Source: Chitinophagaceae bacterium
GTDB taxonomy: Bacteria > Bacteroidota > Bacteroidia > Chitinophagales > Chitinophagaceae
Assembly: GCA_019752045.1 (NCBI GenBank)
Contig: JAIEMP010000004.1
Coordinates: 248,001-312,000 of the forward strand
Direction: 5' to 3'
Length of the DNA: 64,000 nucleotides
Of this stretch, positions 16,435 to 24,607 are shown one piece after another (position 1 is the first letter of the stretch; each line of letters opens with the position of its first letter). The notes below the pieces were generated by a model. That model was not told the origin of the DNA. It searched no databases and worked only from the letters and a program-made list of their open reading frames with translations. A program made the position numbers and the translations under genes.

Positions 16435-17204
16435 CTTATCAAACATTACTTACTTCATTAGAAGATGGAATTTTTATCATCACCATCAATCGTCCCGATA
16501 AATTAAATGCACTTAACAAAACAGTAATTGAAGAATTATCTGCTGCTGTTGATGAAGTGAATAGTAATACTGCGATCAAATGTGCTGTCATCACAGGCGC
16601 AGGACCAAAAGCATTTGTTGCCGGTGCCGATATTTCTGAATTTCTTTCAATGGGTGCCACGGATGGTGAAGCTTTAGCACGCAAAGGGCAGGAAATGCTG
16701 TTCAATAAAATTGAACAATCACCCAAGCCCATTATTGCAGCAGTCAATGGTTTTGCATTGGGTGGCGGTTGTGAGTTGGCCATGAGTTGTCATTTCCGTT
16801 TAGCTACTGACAACGCCAAGTTTGGTCAGCCCGAAGTAAATCTTGGTTTAATTCCGGGCTATGGTGGAACACAACGTTTGGTGCAACTGATTGGAAAAGG
16901 CAAAGCAATGGAATTGATGATGACTGCTGCAATGATTGATGCCAATGAAGCCAGGCAACTTGGACTTGTGAATTATGTTACAACCGTTGAAGAGTTAATT
17001 CCAAAAACAAAGGAACTGCTTTCAACAATAATGAGTAAAGGACCGAATGCAGTTGCGAAAGTGATTGCATCTGTGAACGCTTACTTCGATTCATCACAAA
17101 ATGGATTTGAAGCCGAGATTAAATTATTTGGCGAGTGTTTTGGAACGGATGAAATGAAAGAAGGAGTGGGCGCATTCTTAGAAAAACGAAAAGCAAATTT
17201 TTAG
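16431..17204 (+). CDS. Enoyl-CoA hydratase/isomerase family protein
   Basis: 257 residues, crotonase fold. The oxyanion-hole segment AGADISEF and the two catalytic glutamates are present: one in LGGGCELAMSC, the other in GQPEVNLGLIPGYGGTQRL. This pair favours a true hydratase (addition of water to 2-enoyl-CoA, as in short-chain fatty-acid or branched-chain amino-acid breakdown). Its ATG overlaps the nucleotidyltransferase TGA, so translation is likely coupled. It links naturally with the B12-binding mutase subunit in acyl-CoA metabolism. Confidence 0.94.
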   Translation: MTYQTLLTSLEDGIFIITINRPDKLNALNKTVIEELSAAVDEVNSNTAIKCAVITGAGPKAFVAGADISEFLSMGATDGEALARKGQEMLFNKIEQSPKPIIAAVNGFALGGGCELAMSCHFRLATDNAKFGQPEVNLGLIPGYGGTQRLVQLIGKGKAMELMMTAAMIDANEARQLGLVNYVTTVEELIPKTKELLSTIMSKGPNAVAKVIASVNAYFDSSQNGFEAEIKLFGECFGTDEMKEGVGAFLEKRKANF

Positions 17205-17230
17205 CCCGTCAGACGCCCTCGTCGGTCGGG
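17205..17230. repeat. Imperfect hairpin after enoyl-CoA hydratase
   Basis: Arms CCCGTCAGAC and GTCGGTCGGG pair in 8 of 10 positions around a 6-base loop. There is no T run, so it may be an attenuator, an mRNA 3' end or a repeat-family member rather than a standard terminator. Confidence 0.45.
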
Positions 17231-17285
17231 TATTGATAAGTTCTCTATCTCTTTACAACACTTTTAAAAAATTAAATTGACTTAT

Positions 17286-18683
17286 ATGGATTACCGGATT
17301 GAAAAAGATACAATGGGCGAAGTAAAAGTCCCCGTGAACGCTTATTACGGTGCACAAACCCAACGCAGCATCGATAATTTTAAAATTGCACAGGATATCA
17401 ATCGTATGCCGAAAGAAATCATCCGTGCATTTGCATACCTGAAACATGCAGCTGCTATAACCAACAATGAGGCAGGGATATTGCCAAAGAAGAAATCGGT
17501 TTTAATAGGTAAAGTTTGTAAAGAAATACTGGAAGGAAAGCTGGATGATTTTTTTCCACTCGTTGTTTGGCAAACAGGTAGTGGCACACAAAGCAACATG
17601 AATGTAAATGAAGTAATTGCCTATCGTGGTCATGTAATCAATGGCGGCAAATTAAGTGATAAAGAAAAATACCTGCATCCGAATGATGATGTAAACAAAA
17701 GCCAGAGCAGTAATGATACATTCCCAACGGCTATGCATATTGCTGCTTATAAAATTTTAATGGAAACAACCATTCCCGGAATTGAGAAGTTGCGTAATAC
17801 CTTAGATAAAAAAGCAAAGGCATATAAGAAAGTAGTAAAGATTGGTCGTACGCATTTTATGGATGCAACACCATTAACAGTAGGGCAGGAGTTTAGCGGC
17901 TACGTATCACAGTTAGATCATGGATTGAAGGCGATCAAGAATACATTAGCACACCTGAGTGAACTTGCATTAGGCGGCACTGCGGTTGGCACAGGTATTA
18001 ACACGCCTGCAGGTTATGATGTAAATGTGGCGAAGCATATTGCCAAGCTTACCAAGCTTCCATTTAAAACAGCGGAGAATAAATTCGAAGCATTGGCAGC
18101 TCATGATGCCATTGTTGAAGCACATGGCGCATTAAAAACAGTGGCAGTAAGTTTAATGAAGATAGCTAACGATATCCGTATGTTGAGCAGCGGACCACGC
18201 AGCGGTATCGGCGAAATTTTTATTCCTGATAACGAACCCGGTTCATCCATCATGCCCGGTAAGGTAAACCCCACTCAGTGCGAAGCATTAACCATGATTG
18301 CTGCGCAGGTAATGGGTAATGATGTGGCTATTAATGTTGGTGGTGCAATGGGCCATTTTGAATTGAATGTGTTTAAACCGGTGATGATTTACAACTTCCT
18401 GCACAGTGCAAGATTAATTGGTGATGGTTGTGTAAGTTTCAATGATAAGTGTGCAGTAGGTATTGCGCCAATTGAGGCAAATATTAAAAAGCATGTAGAA
18501 AATTCATTGATGCTGGTTACTTCACTTAACACAAAGATCGGTTACTACAAAGCAGCAGAGATTGCACAGAAAGCACACAAAGAAGGAACAACCTTAAAAC
18601 AAATGGCCGTGAAACTGGGTTATGTTACACCTGCAGAATTTGATGCATGGGTAATTCCTGCAAACATGGTTGGAAAAATATAA
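17286..18683 (+). CDS. fumC: Fumarate hydratase, class II
   Basis: 465 residues from ATG 17286 (a TTG three codons upstream is in frame; the ATG start [16 protein letters not shown] is the family norm). The signature [11 protein letters not shown] (residues about 318-328) carries the catalytic Ser loop, and [14 protein letters not shown] and [15 protein letters not shown] supply substrate-binding residues. It interconverts fumarate and malate in the TCA cycle, without an Fe-S cluster. It is a single gene followed by a perfect terminator hairpin. Confidence 0.97.
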   Translation: MDYRIEKDTMGEVKVPVNAYYGAQTQRSIDNFKIAQDINRMPKEIIRAFAYLKHAAAITNNEAGILPKKKSVLIGKVCKEILEGKLDDFFPLVVWQTGSGTQSNMNVNEVIAYRGHVINGGKLSDKEKYLHPNDDVNKSQSSNDTFPTAMHIAAYKILMETTIPGIEKLRNTLDKKAKAYKKVVKIGRTHFMDATPLTVGQEFSGYVSQLDHGLKAIKNTLAHLSELALGGTAVGTGINTPAGYDVNVAKHIAKLTKLPFKTAENKFEALAAHDAIVEAHGALKTVAVSLMKIANDIRMLSSGPRSGIGEIFIPDNEPGSSIMPGKVNPTQCEALTMIAAQVMGNDVAINVGGAMGHFELNVFKPVMIYNFLHSARLIGDGCVSFNDKCAVGIAPIEANIKKHVENSLMLVTSLNTKIGYYKAAEIAQKAHKEGTTLKQMAVKLGYVTPAEFDAWVIPANMVGKI

Positions 18684-18702
18684 AGAACCGTTTGCTGAAA
18701 AT

Positions 18703-18732
18703 AAAAAAGGAGAAGCTTGCTTCTCCTTTTTG
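18703..18732. terminator. fumC terminator
   Basis: Perfect 13-bp stem AAAAAGGAGAAGC (18704-18716) / GCTTCTCCTTTTT (18719-18731) with a 2-base loop; its A/T ends allow termination on both strands. Confidence 0.88.
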
Positions 18733-18733
18733 G

Positions 18734-18958
18734 TTATTCATAGCTGCTGTAATAATCCGGTTCAGCAGAACTCTGTTCCGATTGAACAACAGCAGCTGAT
18801 CTTTTATTCAGCCCGAAAAATAAACGGTACAGTCTGGATGTTTTTTCTGAACTGATTTCCTCACGGATTACATACAGATGATTTTCAGATCTTACCAGGT
18901 TGGCTTGTTTTCCAATTGCCGTTGATAGGAAAGAGGCCGGTATCAATGTGTTTGACAT
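18734..18958 (-). CDS. Small hypothetical protein
   Basis: 74 residues from ATG 18958. No known domain and no signal peptide. The protein has a basic middle and an acidic, Ser/Glu/Tyr-rich tail (SSAEPDYYSSYE). It fits exactly between the fumC terminator and the terminator of the secreted dehydrogenase, with no other gene overlapping it, which argues for a real gene; the short length keeps this uncertain. Confidence 0.5.
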   Translation of the reverse strand: MSNTLIPASFLSTAIGKQANLVRSENHLYVIREEISSEKTSRLYRLFFGLNKRSAAVVQSEQSSAEPDYYSSYE

Positions 18959-18981
18959 ATTACAATTTTTTCAGGTTTACT

Positions 18982-19022
18982 AAAACAAAACTCCTGCCAT
19001 CAAAAGGCAGTAGTTTTGTTTT
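18982..19022. terminator. Terminator after secreted dehydrogenase-like gene
   Basis: Long stem: AAAACAAAACTCCTGCC (18982-18998) against GGCAGTAGTTTTGTTTT (19006-19022), one mismatch, with T-rich arm on the minus strand. Confidence 0.82.
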
Positions 19023-19031
19023 AACAAGTAT

Positions 19032-21728
19032 TTATTGTTTAATAAATTTTGTTTTTTCATTTAAGTGAGCACCGGTTACATCAACAAAATAGAACCCGGC
19101 CGGCAAACTGCTCAAATCAAGGTTAAAGTTGTTCATTCCTTTTGTTACTGTAAAGTTGCGGGTCATTACCACACGGCCTGTGTTATCAGCAATTCTCATT
19201 TGTACGGTTTCATCAGCTAAAGCATTTATCCCTATGCTTGTATAGCTGTGTACAGGGTTCGGGAATAGCTGCAGTATACCATTTGTTCTTCTTCCAAACT
19301 TCACACTTGCAACCTGTGTGTATTTTTCTGTGCCATCTGCATGCAGCACTTTTAAACGATAGTAAACTGTTTGTGAAAGTTTGCCTGCATTAAAGTCGGT
19401 AAAGCTGTAAGAATGATCACCTGCATTGTTTGCATTTGTTTTTCCTGCAGCAACAAAGTTTAATTGATCGGTACTACGTTCAATGATGTAAGACTGTATA
19501 CCTGTTTCATTAGTAACATTCCATTGCAGTAAGCTGTGTTCGTTTTTCGCTGTTGCTGTAAACTTAAGTATATCAACCGGCAACGTGCTATTGGCGTTTG
19601 CAAAATAGAAAGTAGAAAAACCGGTGATATCTGTTTGCAATGCATAACCATAGGTTGCAGAAGCTCCTCTTGCGAAACGCCCTGTTACTGTTGGTCTGGT
19701 TATTGTACCGGATACCATGGTTGTACCACAGGCATTGTTATTTTTTAAAATTGCGAGATCAAGAATTCCTGTGATGGCAGGATCTGCAGCAACAAGATTA
19801 TTAAACTCACCACGTGTAAAATACAGTTTAACACGCACTGGTGTAACTGCAGAAATAGTACCTGTTGTTGAGCGGTTAATGGTGATGCTGCGGTTCATGT
19901 AGTATTGTCCGCTGAATGTTCTTGTTGCACCTGTTTTAATATATGAACTGGTTGTTACAGTTCCGAGGTCGTTACCATTTGCATTGATTTCGGCAATGAT
20001 ATCTCCGTTAGGACCAGTTACAGGTACCCAAATAGTATTATTATTATTTGCAGCACTGATCACAACTGTTGTTCCGTTGATGCATGTATTGGTTGTAGCC
20101 GAATCAATTGCAATTTCATCGGGCATTGCACTGGTAACGGGTGATGTACCTTGCGAGTTGTATCCTTTGAAAGTGTATTTAATAATTGCGCCCGGATTTG
20201 TGCTGCTCACAGGGTTGTCTGTGCTTGGGCCCGAAGTACTTCCTCTTCTGTCAATAGAAGCATAGATGCTCCATCCGTCGGGATCAATTGCCAAATCACG
20301 GTAACGGTTGTTGGTAGGAAAAATATAAGACGTATCAAAACCACCAATGCCTCCATTGATGACATCACTTCCATCAGCATTTAATTTTAACCGCATCATA
20401 CTTCCCTGTTTTAATGAAGCAAGGATGAGTGAATTTTTCCAACCCGGAATTTTGCTGTGTGTATATGCATCCATACCCGAAGGTGCAATGGAAGGCCATG
20501 TCATATTGCCGGGATTGTATGCATAAATATTTCTGATTGAACCGGAGTAAGTAGAGTTTGTTCCGGTTGGTGGGGCAGCAGGTGGTGATGCTAAAGGTGC
20601 ATTGGGTGCTGCAAACAGACTGTAAATCGGATCTACATAGTTTGGTATCGTTAATGCATCTGCTGCTTCATCGGTAATGAATGGCATTGTTGTAGGAGTT
20701 CCTGTTTGTGTTGGTGTTGGATTACTTGAAGTAGGAACAGTATATGGTGTGTGTGATAAAGAAGCGTGAGCGTTGTTATAATTTCCATCGGCATAACCCT
20801 GAATTCTTGGGTGACCATAGTTTTTTTCTCTTTCCAGGATATTCACTTCATCATCACTGAACTGTCCGTGCGATGAACCATATAGTTTGCCATTGGCATA
20901 CACCAGGCCTTGCACATTTCGGTGGCCAATACTATACACAGCACTTTGGCCTGTTACCGGAGCAACGTTGTTATATGGATTGTCATTGGGTATCCATTTG
21001 TTGTAATCAACAGCACCCTGATCAGCATCGGCATCTTCTTCCAGATTAAACCGCAACATTTTTCCTTCATAAGAATTGGTGAGTTGAGATTTAATGGCAC
21101 GGCCTGTATTTCCAAACTGCCCTGCACCCATATCGCCTAATGCATAAAACAGATAATCGGTACCACCCTCAGGTGCAATGATGATACGTCCGCTGTTATG
21201 ATCATTACTGCCCGGCAATGTATCGCATAATATTCGGGGGTCTTCTAAAAAACCGGTCGTGGTATTAAATGTAAAACGTACCAGACGGGAAGTATATACA
21301 GTGGAGCTTGTTCGTGAATGAACATAAGCGAGATAAATAAATTTTTTCGCTGCATTTGTTACAAACTCAGGATGAATGGCAAGCCCCATCATACCTCCCT
21401 GTGGCCACCCACTTACATTAGAGGGGAAAGTGCGCCGGAAAGCAGTTGAAATTCCATTCAGTTGTGCAACAGTTGCGTTGTCTGATAAATCAACCAGACT
21501 TCTGAAGCCACCGGTTGTTGGATGCATTTTAAGAATACGGTAAGATGTATCTTCTGTTATCCAGAGCGAATCATCTCCCGGTAAAAAAGTGATTTCCCAA
21601 CCACTGTTTATATTGGCTGAGTTTAATACAGTAGCACTAAACACTTCTTTCATACGGGATGGAGGAGGAGTTTGTGCATGAAGCTGATTGCACAGCAGGA
21701 TTGTAAAAAGAACAATGAGTTGTTTCAT
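19032..21728 (-). CDS. Secreted PQQ-type sugar dehydrogenase-like protein with T9SS sorting domain
   Basis: 898 residues. Signal peptide MKQLIVLFTILLCNQLHA is followed by a six-bladed beta-propeller region (about 30-480) like soluble glucose/sorbosone dehydrogenases: WEITFLPGDDSLWITED, MMGLAIHPEF, DHNSGRIIIAPEGG, IGHRNVQGLVY and EREKNYGHPR are typical blade motifs. Middle beta domains follow, then an FnIII-like segment (IERSTDQLNF) and a type A T9SS sorting domain with SLPAGFYFVDV. Expected on the cell surface; a role in sugar oxidation or just carbohydrate binding is inference. It is divergent from the paralogue pair at 22051. Confidence 0.87.
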   Translation of the reverse strand: MKQLIVLFTILLCNQLHAQTPPPSRMKEVFSATVLNSANINSGWEITFLPGDDSLWITEDTSYRILKMHPTTGGFRSLVDLSDNATVAQLNGISTAFRRTFPSNVSGWPQGGMMGLAIHPEFVTNAAKKFIYLAYVHSRTSSTVYTSRLVRFTFNTTTGFLEDPRILCDTLPGSNDHNSGRIIIAPEGGTDYLFYALGDMGAGQFGNTGRAIKSQLTNSYEGKMLRFNLEEDADADQGAVDYNKWIPNDNPYNNVAPVTGQSAVYSIGHRNVQGLVYANGKLYGSSHGQFSDDEVNILEREKNYGHPRIQGYADGNYNNAHASLSHTPYTVPTSSNPTPTQTGTPTTMPFITDEAADALTIPNYVDPIYSLFAAPNAPLASPPAAPPTGTNSTYSGSIRNIYAYNPGNMTWPSIAPSGMDAYTHSKIPGWKNSLILASLKQGSMMRLKLNADGSDVINGGIGGFDTSYIFPTNNRYRDLAIDPDGWSIYASIDRRGSTSGPSTDNPVSSTNPGAIIKYTFKGYNSQGTSPVTSAMPDEIAIDSATTNTCINGTTVVISAANNNNTIWVPVTGPNGDIIAEINANGNDLGTVTTSSYIKTGATRTFSGQYYMNRSITINRSTTGTISAVTPVRVKLYFTRGEFNNLVAADPAITGILDLAILKNNNACGTTMVSGTITRPTVTGRFARGASATYGYALQTDITGFSTFYFANANSTLPVDILKFTATAKNEHSLLQWNVTNETGIQSYIIERSTDQLNFVAAGKTNANNAGDHSYSFTDFNAGKLSQTVYYRLKVLHADGTEKYTQVASVKFGRRTNGILQLFPNPVHSYTSIGINALADETVQMRIADNTGRVVMTRNFTVTKGMNNFNLDLSSLPAGFYFVDVTGAHLNEKTKFIKQ

Positions 21729-22050
21729 GGTTTTACTTAGGATGTATTAGGATTCATAAAAGTAGACTACGCTTCCTCCTTCTGCAATAGAGGTTTCCCT
21801 TTATTCTTAACGGAAATTACGGATAGTCAATGTGCGTACTTAAACGGACTATTTTATATGAAATATTAATACGGAGAATACAGTTTGGCTGTCGTTTATT
21901 GAAGTATATATTACTGGTATTATACATTAAATACGAAGGGAGCAAATTCAGTACTTATGCTTATTGATCTGCAACGTGTTTGGAAGTACATTTATTGTGT
22001 GTTACATTTTCATCATTTGGTTTTGCAACACCATTTTAATCCGAATTACT
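21729..22050. other. Intergenic region between divergent secreted-protein genes
   Basis: 322 bases between the dehydrogenase-like gene (minus) and the first of two paralogues (plus). It is AT-rich and must hold both promoters, but I find no exact TAnnTTTG box, hairpin, repeat or conserved small gene. An open frame runs from 21964 into the downstream gene, but it lacks a signal peptide start and is treated as untranslated leader. Confidence 0.6.
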
Positions 22051-24405
22051 ATGAAACATTTACTACACTGTATTTACATTGTTTGTTTTTTTATTTTACT
22101 GTTTCTTCATGTACCTTTTGTAGCCGGCAGTCAGTCTGTTCAAACAGGTAAAAGTTATATCAACATCAGCAAACCGGGCGGAGGTGTTATTGAAAATGGA
22201 AACGAACTTGAAATTCGGGCAGTGATTGCCGTTAGTACAAGTTCAATTTATTTTGTGCGATATAATGATACCATTCCTGTGGGTACAACCTACAAGCCCA
22301 ATTCCATTCGTTTTACCACCAATGAAGGAATGAATTACGGAACACCATTACGGCCTTCGGGTTTATTAACTGATGCAGGTGCTGATGATGAGGCAAGATT
22401 TGCAGCAGGTGTGCTGCGTGTAAATGTTGGCAGCCTTTCAAGAACAGGCGGACAAACCATCGCTTACGATGCTGTTGCTGCACCTGTTATAATTGATGTG
22501 TTGCCTGCGGCTTCGGGGTGCAGGGTTTCAACTAACGGAAGACCCAGTTTTTACGGAAGTGCCTGCATCATCATGGTTACATACCGTGTGTTTGTAAATA
22601 CTGCTGCTGGTTCTTCTTTTACAATACCGGGCGGTGCTTTCAGATATAAAACAGCTAATACATTCAGTGAAGCTACATTACCAAGCATTGTACGAAGATT
22701 AAATACCATGAATGTAATGGTAACGGATCCACTGCCTGTTTGTAATGCAACAGGAACAAACTCAATAACAGGAAATGGAGGAAATTTTGGAAGCGGTAAT
22801 ACACAAAATCTCAATCCGGTTCCTGCACCCGGCACAGTTGTACCCGGTTATCAATGGAGAGCATTTGCTGCTCCAACTAATGGTCCTAACGACAGCATGT
22901 TTACAGTTGCAAATAATACAAGTCCTACCGGCAGTACAAATAATTCACTGGCTTATCCAAATGCAGCAAGGTTGTTTAATGTATGGGATATAATAGGCGA
23001 TCATACCAATGCCGTAAATCCTGTTACAGGAAATCCTGCAACAGCTGTTGGAACAAACGGTGGTTATATGGCGGTTGTAAATGCAGCATACGGTATTAAT
23101 AATGCTGTTCAACAAACAGTAAATGGATTATGCGGAGATACTTACTATGAATTTTCTGCATGGTTCAGAAATATTTGCAGGAGGTGCAGCAGCGATACAT
23201 CGGGCAAAGGATCCGGTACTGCTGGATTTAAAAATTACCTGTCACCTGTCATTCCAAATACCAACGACTCTGCCGGTGTATTACCCAATCTTACATTTCA
23301 GGTAAACGGTGTGGATTATTATACCACAGGTAATCTCGATTACAACGCACAGTGGGTTAAAAAAGGATTTCTTTTTAAAACAGCACCCGGACAAACTTCT
23401 GTAAACATAGTTATCAGAAATAATGCACCTGGTGGCGGCGGTAATGATTGGGTGATGGATGATGTTGCTTTTTCTACCTGCTTACCCGGATTAGGAATGC
23501 GGCCAAGTAATAATCCATTGTATTGTTTAAATGGCGAAGTGCGCATGTCGGTGATTGTTACTTCTTTTTACAGTAACTATTTGTATTATCAATGGGAGCA
23601 AAGTACAGATGGAGGCGTATCATGGGGTACAGCACCACTTGCACCAACTCCTCAAACTCTGTCCTATACATTTCTTGCTCCGGATTATAAGGATACGGTT
23701 TCATATCCCACGTTCCTTGCCAGCCCTTCAAATAATGGTCATAAATACAGAATACGTATTGCCACATCTCTAGCTAATTTAACCAACATCACCTGTGCGG
23801 TATATAACACCACCGATATTATAACCGTAAATGTAAACAGCACTTGTGATGTGTTGCAGGGACAACTTACATTCTACAGTGTTACAGAAAAAAACGGATA
23901 CGCACAAATTCAATGGACAGCGAAGTATGAGCAGCAAATGAAAAATTATATTGTAGAAGCCAGTGATGATGGAATATTCTTTCAACCTGTATCTGTATCA
24001 GCTGCTGTTGGCGATACAACAGAAGCTGCCTATGCGTTTACAGATCCTGTTCTGCTAAATGGCAAAAGGTTTTACAGGATAAAAATGGTGAATACAAATG
24101 ATTCTTATATCTATAGTAAAGTATTGGTTGTTGGTACACAACAGGTACGCTACTTTGAGATAAGGCAATTGATTAATCCGGTTGGCAGTGTATTGCAGTT
24201 TCAGTTTTCCACTTCAGTTACTGAGCCGGTAGAAATTGTTTTAACTGATGCATTGGGTAAACCGATATTTATAAAAAAACAAATCATCATGAAAGGAACT
24301 CAAACGATGCAGTTTGAATTACCTGCAACACTTCAAAGAGGTTCCTATATGCTGTATCTTAAATCGGCCAGTGGAATCATCAATAAAGTTTTACAGAAAT
24401 TATAA
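22051..24405 (+). CDS. Large secreted protein with T9SS sorting domain (784-residue paralogue 2)
   Basis: 784 residues from ATG 22051, whose hydrophobic start MKHLLHCIYIVCFFILLFLH is a signal peptide; 29 open codons upstream are ignored. Domain order matches the protein at 2493-4847: an N-terminal block starting GKSYINISKPGGG, DIIGDHTNA, the Cys motif FSAWFRNICRRC, NAPGGGGNDWVMDDV, an Ig-like region (YYQWEQSTDGGVSW), an FnIII-like region and a type A T9SS domain ending in a short Lys/Leu tail. It differs more in its N-terminal third than the other two do from each other. It stands 202 bases before the third paralogue. Function unknown. Confidence 0.88.
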   Translation: MKHLLHCIYIVCFFILLFLHVPFVAGSQSVQTGKSYINISKPGGGVIENGNELEIRAVIAVSTSSIYFVRYNDTIPVGTTYKPNSIRFTTNEGMNYGTPLRPSGLLTDAGADDEARFAAGVLRVNVGSLSRTGGQTIAYDAVAAPVIIDVLPAASGCRVSTNGRPSFYGSACIIMVTYRVFVNTAAGSSFTIPGGAFRYKTANTFSEATLPSIVRRLNTMNVMVTDPLPVCNATGTNSITGNGGNFGSGNTQNLNPVPAPGTVVPGYQWRAFAAPTNGPNDSMFTVANNTSPTGSTNNSLAYPNAARLFNVWDIIGDHTNAVNPVTGNPATAVGTNGGYMAVVNAAYGINNAVQQTVNGLCGDTYYEFSAWFRNICRRCSSDTSGKGSGTAGFKNYLSPVIPNTNDSAGVLPNLTFQVNGVDYYTTGNLDYNAQWVKKGFLFKTAPGQTSVNIVIRNNAPGGGGNDWVMDDVAFSTCLPGLGMRPSNNPLYCLNGEVRMSVIVTSFYSNYLYYQWEQSTDGGVSWGTAPLAPTPQTLSYTFLAPDYKDTVSYPTFLASPSNNGHKYRIRIATSLANLTNITCAVYNTTDIITVNVNSTCDVLQGQLTFYSVTEKNGYAQIQWTAKYEQQMKNYIVEASDDGIFFQPVSVSAAVGDTTEAAYAFTDPVLLNGKRFYRIKMVNTNDSYIYSKVLVVGTQQVRYFEIRQLINPVGSVLQFQFSTSVTEPVEIVLTDALGKPIFIKKQIIMKGTQTMQFELPATLQRGSYMLYLKSASGIINKVLQKL

Positions 24406-24409
24406 AAAG

Positions 24410-24435
24410 AGTAAGCCGCTGCAAAGCGGCTTACT
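24410..24435 (+). terminator. Hairpin after paralogue 2
   Basis: Perfect stem AGTAAGCCGCT (24410-24420) / AGCGGCTTACT (24425-24435), loop GCAA. T-tract is weak, so termination is probable but less certain. Confidence 0.7.
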
Positions 24436-24607
24436 TACATATGAATCTATATCATTTATTAGTAGAGGAAACCTTATGTGTAGTAAGCATAAACCTTTAT
24501 AAAGTAATAATAAATTCACTTCAGTAAAGAGTGGCTGTTTTTATATATTAATTTTAATATCCAATTATCCGCTAAAACCAGTTACTAAGTGTGCTTATCC
24601 TATCCTT

